A DNA stretch of 64,000 nucleotides from Pomphorhynchus laevis (Eukaryota; Acanthocephala; Palaeacanthocephala; Echinorhynchida; Pomphorhynchidae). The notes beneath the pieces were generated by a model. That model searched no databases and was not told the DNA's origin. It saw nothing but the letters and a program-made list of their open reading frames with translations. The DNA lies in contig WNNJ02001468.1 of NCBI GenBank assembly GCA_012934845.2, forward strand, positions 124,001-188,000. Direction: 5' to 3'. The translations under genes were made by a program, and so were the position numbers. Below are positions 43,210 to 53,088 of this stretch, piece after piece. Within the stretch, counting starts at the first letter, position 1; each line of letters opens with the position of its first letter.

Positions 43210-45175
43210 TAATGCAAATCAGCAGTAGAATCTGTAAAGCACACTATCACAACAGTATGCATTAAGACAGATTTATATTTCCACTGGCGAGATCATGTTG
43301 TCGATGGTATTCTTAAATAATGATTTCTAAATTTATCTTTATTTAGAAGGGTAAATTTATCTTTACTTATTTTACCTTTAAATTTATATTTATTTTTTAG
43401 ATTGAAATAATTATATCTATCGATATGTTAATGCTTAGTTAATTACATAAACGTTCGACATTTTAAATTTAAATATATTATTTTTAATAAAAATAAATAT
43501 TAAAATTTTACTTTTTAATAAAAGCATAGCGTATCATATATATTTATTTGTATTTCATAAATAATTAATATAGTTTAGCTAAACAATTCATAAAAATTAG
43601 TAACTAAATTCTTCAATATGAACCACAAACAAAATTTACAAGTTCAATGTCAAGGTAAACTATATATAATGAAGAGATAAGTGTTTTCTAATTTCAGATA
43701 ATAAAAAAGTAAACGAAGATCTCAATGCTGACACAGAGTGCATTAACTTTCTAGAGAATATAAATATTTTGTCTGTTCTGTTTAAAAACATTTGTACATT
43801 TTTATTACGACAAAAAATGTTTTAAGACAATATATTAGGGTTTGTCATCTAAGATGACTTTTAAACTAACAAGATTAATACTGAGTCATTATTAAATAAA
43901 TGAGTATTATATAAAGACAATAATTAAACGGCAAGTTTTGGTTTAAGATTGTGATGAAGTCATTTATTACATATCTGGATAACATTGACTATATATGCAA
44001 AAGCCAAATCCATACAATCCGCTAATTTAATTATAAAATAATATAATTTTTAATTATATACTTTATATAATTAAAAATTATTTTTTTATATATTTTTAAT
44101 TATATACTTTTTAATATTTTAAAAAAGTAACAAAATTTTCATGCGATTTATTAACAATTTTTTAAGAAAAAGCATAATTACAATAGATAAATAATAATTA
44201 TAATTTTTTATTATATTTCGCTTATTGAATTTATGTAAAATTAATAATAATTCAAAATTTGAAAAAGTAAAAATCAAATAATAAGTATTCTAACTAAATT
44301 AAATAATAACTCAAGTTTTATTAAGCTATTCATTAGTGTTCTGACATCTCAAATATATGCTCTGTATATGTTTACCGTCGTAGTAAGTGACTCTCAGCAA
44401 TAATGGAACGGACTTAAATCACGAGATTACCTGTGATAACAAAATGAAGACTTTATAAGTGAAGAATAATAGTCGATTTCACATATATATATTATATCCA
44501 ACAGTAGAGTCCACAATTGCTATGCACTAAAAATACTTCTGTGAACAATTGCTGGAAATACTTGGCACCAGCAAATCATATCATGAACCAGATACAAAAG
44601 CAAATTCCAATTCACATGCAACCTACATTTACTTTGAAATCAAAGGAGCTCGATATTATCAATGAGCTCCATTTCTGCTTTCCCATGTAACTCTGTCTTA
44701 CGCAATAAACAGTTATAAGTTAGAAAAATAATCTGAATTTTATTAGATATTGTGAAGAAAGAACGAAATATTACCGTGTAGTTCTATATCAGAATTTACG
44801 CATGAGCGAGAAAAATCATTCTTTTTCATGTTTGTGATCATTTTGTTTATCTATTCTATTTGTCATTCTTTATATATCAACAGCAAATATTAATTCTATG
44901 AGCACAGATCAATGCAAAGTGATCTACTAATGAGTGAAGAGCTATAATATAATAACGATTTATGTCGACAAAGATTATAGTGTTTAAACCCTCGTTACAA
45001 AAGTTCTTTGTTCATATTTAATTGGTTTATAAAACGTGTATATACCAATTGGCAGCCAAACTTCGAGTATAAAAATTATTGCATGAATATAATTTTAATC
45101 GCGAAACATTTATTTACAAATTTTTAATTTTCAAATGTTTAGTTTCGTCATGTTTTATCTGCATAAAACATGACG
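43210..45175. other. AT-rich, no gene seen
   Basis: No coding or repeat signal that I can support. Confidence 0.5.
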
Positions 45176-45180
45176 AAACT

Positions 45181-45543
45181 AGGCATGTTTTACCAGTTAC
45201 GTCATGTTTTATCATGACTAAACTTTTTATCATTACAGAGCGATCAACTAAAAATATGTTAATGATTTAATAATCATTCGAAATAATCTAGGTAATTATC
45301 TATTTTATATTTAATATATAATATATTAATATTATATTAATATTAATATATTATATTATATTATATTAATTATATTTTATTATATTATATTATAGGCATG
45401 TTTTACCAGTTACGTCATGTTTTATCATGACTAAACTTTTTATCATTACAGAGCGATCAACTAAAAATATGTTAATGATTTAATAATCATTCGAAATAAT
45501 CTAGGTAATTATCTATTTTATATTTAATATATAATATATTAAT
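45181..45543 (+). repeat. Direct repeat, two copies of ~150 bp
   Basis: AGGCATGTTTTACCAGTTAC starts copies at 45181 and 45394 (period 213), separated by TA-rich sequence. The copies appear identical. Confidence 0.9.
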
Positions 45544-45931
45544 ATATAATATAGGTGATTATTTATAGCAATTTAATCAGAATTATTTATTTTATAATTA
45601 ATAACTAATTTAGAAAACTTTATGTTAAATATACATTCGATTTTCAGAAAATCTCGTTTTAGTAAAACATTATGATTTTGCTTTATTTCATTAAAGATAA
45701 ATAAATTTTTAAAAGTGAAGCAGTCGTATATGTAATGTGTTTTAATGGAAAATGTAAATATTATATATTTAAATATATTACAATATAAATATTTTGATAT
45801 TTTATGAAATTAATTGATTTAATCAATGCAGCTTAAGGCAGCATTAAGAACCAATCCGTTAATTTTGTTGGATCTTATAAATTTATAAACTTATTAAAAT
45901 TATTTAATTCGCTGCTAATATTTTATATATC

Positions 45932-46128
45932 AAAATAAGTAGGTATATAAAATTTAACCAAGCTTTCTTTTGCAATTTATTTAAAAAACGTTTTCGGGTT
46001 ACCCTTTTCTTCAGTAGCTCAATACAATATTCTATATTGTGCTACTGACGAAGGGGTAACCCGAAAACGTTTTTTTTATATAAATTGCAAAAGAAAGCTT
46101 GGTTAAATTTTATATACCTACTTATTTT
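45932..46128. mobile_element. Long near-perfect hairpin (foldback element)
   Basis: About 90-bp arms starting AAAATAAGTAGGTATATAAA pair with the complement ending at 46128. The loop is only a few bases (CAATATTCTATATTG centre). Nearly no mismatches, so it is recent or maintained. No coding sequence and no obvious target duplication. Confidence 0.85.
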
Positions 46129-46413
46129 AAAATATTTATGAATCCGGCAAAAACAAGGATCTCAAGCTGTGGTTCAAATAACCCTATCGATACTTTCAAT
46201 ATATATACGGATATTTTAATATTGTATATAAGCATCATTATTAATTACCACACAGTTGAAATATACAATTGAAAAATTAAGAACGTGAAAAGCATACATG
46301 GTTATCAGATGCTTAGTCAAATTTCATTTGATAAATTTTATCAAGATATTGAATATTTCAAAGTTTTATAGAACCTTCTTTATTAGGAACCGTCAAAGTT
46401 GTGTAGCTACAGG

Positions 46414-46498
46414 GCCACACTGATGAGATCACCCTGCAGCGACGAGTAGAATAAGGTCGGATCGACTTAGTTTATTAGGCTAAGCGTCTGTAGTAGGC
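46414..46498 (+). ncRNA. Type I hammerhead-like motif, unit 1
   Basis: GCC-ACA before CTGATGA (46420-46426); stem II GATC (46427-46430) with GATC (46460-46463); GAC in place of GAA (46464-46466); stem III CTTAG with CTAAG; CGTC, cleavage after 46488; then TGT-AGTA-GGC, which pairs with GCC-ACA leaving AGTA as an internal bulge, as natural type I stems I do. The core has one substitution (A14 to C). Confidence 0.6.
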
Positions 46499-46929
46499 GC
46501 ATTCCAGTTTAAGCTTTCCTATGGTTGTAAAAATCATGCAGGTTTAAACTTTCCTGTTCGTGTGTAATACTAAGGCGTTTCAGCTAAGGTATAAACGCCT
46601 TAGTTTGTGGGGATAGGCGTCTGTGGTAGTCGCATTCAAGGTTTATCTTTCCGACGAACGTTTTAAAAAGCATACATGTTTAAAATATTCTATTCGTGTG
46701 TAATACTAAGGTGTTTCAGCTAAGGTATAAACGCCTTAGTCTAGGCGTCTGTAATTGGCGCATTTCGGGTTAAGCTTCCCGACTGAGGTTGTAAAAAGTA
46801 CGCAGGTTCAAACTTTTCTATTCGTATGTAATACTAAAAAATAAAGTTAATTAATATTTCGAATTTATTTATAATAAATCCGAAATAAATAAATATATAA
46901 ATAAATTTATTTATATTTAATTATTAAAC

Positions 46930-47000
46930 TGATTAGATCACCCTGTAATGATGAGTAGGCAAAGGTCGAAACGCCCCATTGGGTGATAGGCGTCTATGGT
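46930..47000 (+). ncRNA. Type I hammerhead-like motif, unit 4
   Basis: CTGATTA (46930-46936, G8 changed), GATC with GGTC for stem II, GAA (46969-46971), ACGCC with GGCGT for stem III and a GUC site ending at 46994. Unit 1 has the intact CTGATGA, unit 4 the intact GAAA, so the ancestor was canonical. Confidence 0.6.
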
Positions 47001-47099
47001 AGGCGAATTCCGGGTTAAGCTTTCAGACGAAGGGTGTAAAAAATCATGCAGATTTAAACTTTCCTGTTCTTATGTAATACTAAAAAAGTAAAGTCAATT

Positions 47100-49830
47100 A
47101 ATTCTTTCATTTCTATTTTAATAATCTTAATGCAAACTCTGCAAACACTTGCTTTTGAAATGAAAGCAAGCAATCAAATTACGATTAAAGCAATTAACTC
47201 TGTACAATTACTACAAAGTAATTGCTGAGGTAATAATTATCAAAGTAATAATTAAGATATTATTGAGGATTTTAATATTTTGCTGAGGATTTTAATAATT
47301 TATGTAAGTGTTTGCAACTTATTGCACATTAGGATATATATGAAGATATAATTAGACTTAGATTTAAAACTTTTGGATTTTAAACTTAATATTACTGGAA
47401 TTTTAAGCAAAATTGAAAAATTCGTATATTAAGAAACTTGTATTTTGGAACTGCTGTAATCTGTCTAGATTACTGTCCCTTGTTACTAGCGCCTTGCTAG
47501 TTGAATCGAATCAGTGGTAAATGCTCTTAGGAAAGCATTTATGTTCACATTACAGGGATATTTCTTAGGGCAAAGTTCAGGTATGTTACTGCATTTACGG
47601 CATCGGAATAATAATTTCGAATAATCAGGAAGCCAAAATTGAAAGAACTGAAAATGCAAGGAAATTAATTGCTCCAATTAAATTATTCTCCCAATAATAG
47701 AATCAGGTTATTATTTAGGTAGTCAGAATATATGTATAACATCGTGAAAATAATAAAAATAATCTCACATCGTTGCTCTATTATATTTTCGCGTTGATGC
47801 TATTACATCGATAGCTGATGTTACAATATGATATTAATATACATATATCAGACCTTATAGGAAAACATGATAATTAGGTGTATACACACCCGGTATATTT
47901 GGCATTTAATCGAAAGTATCTCTTAATGTAAAACGAATCTAAAATTGCTTTTATACTGTGAAGTAGTATAAATGATATTCACGTCTCAGCACACACAGTA
48001 TGAGCATTAACAGCTATCGAAAAACGTTGTTGGTGTCAATTTTTAAATTAATTAAATTTGCAATGATACAGCACAATTACTTCACAGTGTACTGAGATAA
48101 CTTGACAAAAATATTTAATATCATAATTTTAATGTCACATTATTTCGATAGATGTGACACAAAGCCTGAATTACTCGTAAATCGTTTATGATTTTAAATT
48201 ACGCGTTGAAAAATAATATTTACTTACCTTTGCATCGATGCATTTATCATATTTTTAAGAAAATATTATAAAAACATTAGTCTAAAAGATCCGAGAAATA
48301 CATTTAGGGATTATTGCCTATGCTTTCTGTGACACAAAGCAAATGTCATGTCAAAATTAACGTGAAACGATATATAACATATTCTCATGAATGAACTGTT
48401 AACACAGTATTGTATGGGAAATGGATTTTTTATTGCAATAGAATGGGATATATTTGTATTTAACATAATCAGATAAAAATGTTGATTTTGTAAATGCGTA
48501 TTGTATATTTTATAAATGCGTAATTTTACTGCATATCAATTGATTTGTTATCAAATGAATGAAGTGTAAATTAGACACAACCAACAGTTTAAAAGTGCTT
48601 AAGTGGGGATCACACTCAAGTTAATTTGTTCATTGAAAATTATTTTACACAATAATCGCGCATTTTAAAGAGTTTTGGATAACAAATTTTAAAATTTTCA
48701 ATTTAACAAATTTTACTAGTGATTTTAGTTTAAATTATATCAATTAGTGTCGATTTAAATAATATTTTATTTCAGGTTTTTAAATTTAATAATTTTTTAA
48801 TTTATATTATCTTATATAATTTTATATATAAGCATACAATTATGAAATAATTTATAGAAATTATTAATCATTTAAATAGTTATTATAATATTATAATTTA
48901 ATATTATTTTTATTAATTTAGTTATTAACGCAACCAATTCGAGGCAGAAGATTATTTTTGTCAGATATTTTGGAAAGTCACAAATTTATTAATCGTAATT
49001 ACGTTTCTATCATTTAACATCAACAATACAAGAATAGCTTTTAAAAATAAATGGCTATTTTAACAATTTCGAAAGCATACAAACTACCTGCAGAAAGGTT
49101 CTATAATTAATTAAAGGTTCTATAAGTAATTAATGTATGTTAATTATATCTGCTACTTCGCCGATATTTTTATGATTTCAATTTAATGTTTTTGAATTAT
49201 TATACTAACGCCTTTATGTTTAGATAGTTTAAATATTAAAATAAATTACAAAATCTGCGGACTCGTAGTGTATATGATAACTATATGATATTTTATCTGT
49301 TCAGTGAACATATTTCAGTGATATCTAAAATATCATTTTTGTCAGACAAGTGAAGAAGATATTAGTAATCGCAGGAGTAAAAGGAATAAACGTGACAAGT
49401 TTCAAACATAATATGTTATTGATATTTTATATTATATTACATTATATAATATTTTTTATATCTTAAAATCTTATTTTATTTTTAATCTAAAAATTTTAAT
49501 CTATTTTATTTGTAATCTAAACTGTTTTTGTATATACAAATAAAAAGTATTTAAATCGATATTAATTGTTGTGTTATCTATAAACTTACTGTCAAAACAT
49601 AAATATTTTTAATTTGAAAATATTTTTATGTTTTTATTTTAAAATAGTCACAACGTAAATTAAAAACCTTTTAAAGGTCACTATTAAAAATTGATTACAA
49701 TACAGAATTTATAATATCAAAGTGTGGTTTTAAGCAACATAAAAAATAAAAACAGTTAATTTTATATTTTATAGATTATAACAAATATTCATTAATATTT
49801 TTATAAATATTATTTATATTTTAATAAATT
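47100..49830. other. AT-rich intron sequence, nothing recognised
   Basis: Scattered short frames without domain signal. No repeat of note. Confidence 0.5.
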
Positions 49831-49836
49831 TACAGA

Positions 49837-50797
49837 CGGAGTGGTATCACTCTCGTTTGAGATATTCATAAAATAAGTTAGACGATATAAAAGATACCTG
49901 GGTGGCATTTGCCAGGGCTTTTGCTAATGATCCTTTTTGTGAATCTGTAGTGCTGGTTTAGCACTCTATGATGGTATTAGGGGTGATCTAGTACCTCATA
50001 CACATGACTTGTTTCTTGCCGTCTGCTAGTCCTCCTCTGCATCAAGCACTGGGAGGGATCTGGCACTGATGAGTCATAGTGATGACGAACCGGTATCAAA
50101 TATTGTTATCGTCGTTCTTTCGCGTCTGGTTTAAAAAATTGTTAACATAATTCACGCGGAATGGTATCACCCTCGTTTCAAATATTCATAAAAGAAGTTA
50201 GACGATATAAAAGATACCTGGGTGGCATTTGCCAGGGCTTTTGCTAATGATCCTTCTTGTGAATCTATAGTGCTGGTTTAGCACTCTATGATGGTACTAG
50301 AGGTGATCTAGTACCTCATACACATAACTTGTTTCTTGCCGTCTGCTAGTCCTCCTCTGCATCAAGCACTGGGAGGGATCTGACACTGATGAGTCATAGT
50401 GATGACGAAACGGTATCAAATATTGTTATCGTCGTTCTTTCGCGTCTGGTTTAAAAGATTGTTGACATATTTTACGCGGAATGGTATCACTCTCGTTTGA
50501 GATATTCATAAAAGAAGTTAGACGATATAAAAGATACCTGTGTTGGCATTTGCCAGTGCTTTTGCTAATGATCCTTTTTGTGAAGTTGTAGTGCTGGCTT
50601 AGCACTCTATGATGATAATAGTAGAGGTGTTCTAGTACCTCATACACATGACTTGTTTCTTGCCGTCTGCTAGTCATACTCTGCATCAAGCAGTGGAAAG
50701 ATCTGGCACTGATGAGTCATAGTGATGACGAAACGGTATCATCAAATACTGTTATCGTCGTTCTTTCGCATCTGGCTTAAAATATTGTTATTAATAT
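49837..50797 (+). repeat. Three 320-bp tandem units, each with a hammerhead
   Basis: CGGARTGGTATCAC starts units at 49837, 50157 and 50477 (exact 320-bp spacing). Units are about 95 % alike by eye. Each has a hammerhead core near its 3' end. No coding capacity. Size and structure fit hammerhead satellites or non-autonomous retrozymes known from animals. Confidence 0.9.
50386..50440 (+). ncRNA. Canonical hammerhead core in the 320-bp repeat (copy 2)
   Basis: CTGATGA (50386-50392), stem II GTCAT-AGTG-ATGAC (perfect 5 bp), GAA (50407-50409), stem III ACGGTA with TATCGT (6 bp, one wobble), C17 at 50433. The other units have it at 50066-50111 (A15.1 changed to C) and 50709-50759. A convincing stem I between the flanks was not found; TGCCAG 150 bases upstream could pair with CTGGCA in copies 1 and 3 as an alternative type III stem. 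Confidence 0.7.
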
Positions 50798-50809
50798 GTT
50801 AATTCTACA

Positions 50810-52455
50810 ACTTAGTAGATTGTTCTCATGCAGGGAGATTGAAGTGGATTGAAAACGACTGGCAAATAATAAAGCTACAGGTCCTGACTGCATATTAGCA
50901 GAGACACTTAAAACAACTTTCAGTATTCTCAACCATTACTGGGTAACACTTTCTAATAAAATACTAACTGAAGATGCGTTCCCAAAAAGTCGTAAGTAGC
51001 CGTAGTCCAAACATTTTATATAAAGGGAAAGAAGATTTTACTTATCCTGGTTCTTACAGAGGCATTGCCTCATCGGATCATTGTTATAAATAATTGTCAA
51101 CTTTGGTAACAAACAGACTGCAAACATGTGTAGAAACTAGTTTATCTTCCGAACAGTTTGGTTTTAAACAAGGTTGTTGTACATTATCTGCGTTTTCATC
51201 TTTGAGAAAGTTAATCCAAAACTATATCACAAGATACCGATCAGTCTATGTAATTTTTGTTGAATTTTAGCCTACGTTTTACTCAGTGGGTCGTACTATT
51301 TTGATACAACAACTACATTATTATTTTAACGTTTCCAGAAATACAATCAGTCCTAAAACAAATCTTATATCTACATGAAATTCGGATTTGCAATTGATTG
51401 AATTATTAAAATGTTATTCTCCAAATTTGTGGAGTTCTTCAAGTAATCCCAATTAACCCATTATGTTTCGATCTAATTATCAGACTTGCCTGCTTTAATT
51501 AAGGAGGTGTTTTCTGATATCGCTATACGCTAATGATTTTGCAATCATAAGTTAAGATATAAACGCACTATAATTTGCATTGCACAAACTCGCAATGCAT
51601 TCTGATAATAAATCGCATTTAATGTGGCGAATACGAAAGTTATTAAATTCAGAAAGGGAGAGAGGTTATTAAAGCATCTACTCTACAAAAATGTTTTGCT
51701 AAAATAATGTACTAGCTACAAATATCTCGAAATAACTATATCATCGATATGAAGCTTTGTTGAACACCTTTAAAACTCAGAACTGTACGTTCACTTTGTA
51801 GGTTCATCAAATTCTAAAGTTATGGACTAGTTTCCTTATAGACTCACCTAACTGATCAAATTCTAAATATTGGATCATTAGCGTTTATTGGCGCCCTGAA
51901 ATTGTTTGCTTTATTATGATATAGCCAAAGTTTTTTATGGACTAGTTTCTTTATAAATTCACCTAACTGCTAAAAACATGAGCAAACTAGAAAGTATCAA
52001 ATGGCGATTTATTAAAAAAGTTTTAGGTGTATCTAAAAATGTATCGTCATCATGTCAAGAATAACCAAAGTTCACTGTTTAATTGATGATTTCAAATTTT
52101 ATTTAATGTTGTCATCGACAGATTCATATAAATTTTATTTAAATGGCTGACATTAAAAGATTAATAATTTTAACCCAGATATTCTAAACACACCAGCAAT
52201 AAAATTTCATATTGAAGGGATTAATGTTGCCATAAGAAACCACTGATTATACGTGCCTCCAATCACGGCTACCATATTAAATTTTGTTCATGCAACAAGG
52301 CAATTCATGAGCGCAAACCTTCCTGCTTCTGCCATTTTTGCAATCTTACACTTATGGAAATGCAGCTATTTGAGCGAGCTTTCTCTGAAGAAAATTGATA
52401 ATCCTGAAAACGGATAATTTCGGCATTGGCTGTTAAATAAATGATGATTAATCTA
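50810..52455 (+). mobile_element. LINE RT fossil
   Basis: Pieces read NNKATGPDCILAETLK (near 50860), FYIKGKEDFTYPGSYRGIAS (51020), LSSEQFGFKQGCCTLSAF (51150; typical EQFGFRxG), YANDFAII near 51525 (motif C, normally YADD), and a C-terminal Cys/His stretch CFCHFCNLTL (52330). The order is that of a LINE ORF2 from before motif 1 to the end. Many stops and frame changes; old. Confidence 0.75.
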
Positions 52456-52459
52456 TTTA

Positions 52460-53085
52460 CTTATTTTGTAAATTATTTTACCAATCGCCAATTGGCGGCA
52501 GTGGTTGATAAATAAACTCATAATAATAAATTAATAATATTTAATTATTTAATAATCGGCACAATATTGATTAAAATTTGTTAACGAAACTTAATAAAAC
52601 AGCCAAATAAAATTAAAAATTACACATCTTTGACTATTTTACATAACAATATATAATTTTTTATAATTTATGCGTATTTTTATGCATATAAAATGTTCCT
52701 TCCTGCTGGCCAGTGAGCAATTCGTAAAGGAACTTTAAAATTACCAAATTCGGTGTGTTGTGGATTCGAATAGCGAATCATAATTATCTCCCACACTAAC
52801 TAAAGAACACATAAAAATTGCGTAATTTGGTATATAAGCCAAATATAAACAGCATTTCGGAGGCAAGGAATTCAACAGAAACAGTAACATGACTGAAGCA
52901 CGAAATGTAGTGTTTCAAAATTCCAACTAAGTTAAAATTTCAATATAAAATTGTGCTTTAATAAACTATTAAATATTTTTATAAATGTTTAATAAGATTA
53001 AATTTTTTAAAGTTTTAATACTTTGATACAAAACGTTAACCTCAAAAGCACGTCAACAGTTTAATATACAAATTTAATTCAAAAT
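52460..53085. other. AT-rich intron end, no feature
   Basis: Sequence between the LINE fossil and the donor of the 997-codon exon. Nothing recognised. Confidence 0.5.
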
Positions 53086-53088
53086 TAC

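Larger units (their letters stand above)
46411..47090 (+). repeat. Hammerhead-bearing tandem repeat, about four units
   Basis: GGCGTC followed by TNTRGTAGGC recurs with cleavage-site positions near 46488, 46621, 46749 and 46994 (periods 133, 128 and 245 with an AT-rich insertion). Units share TTTAAACTTTCCTGTTCG and TGTAATACTAA. Units 1 and 4 keep both halves of a hammerhead; units 2 and 3 keep the 3' half only. Confidence 0.8.
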
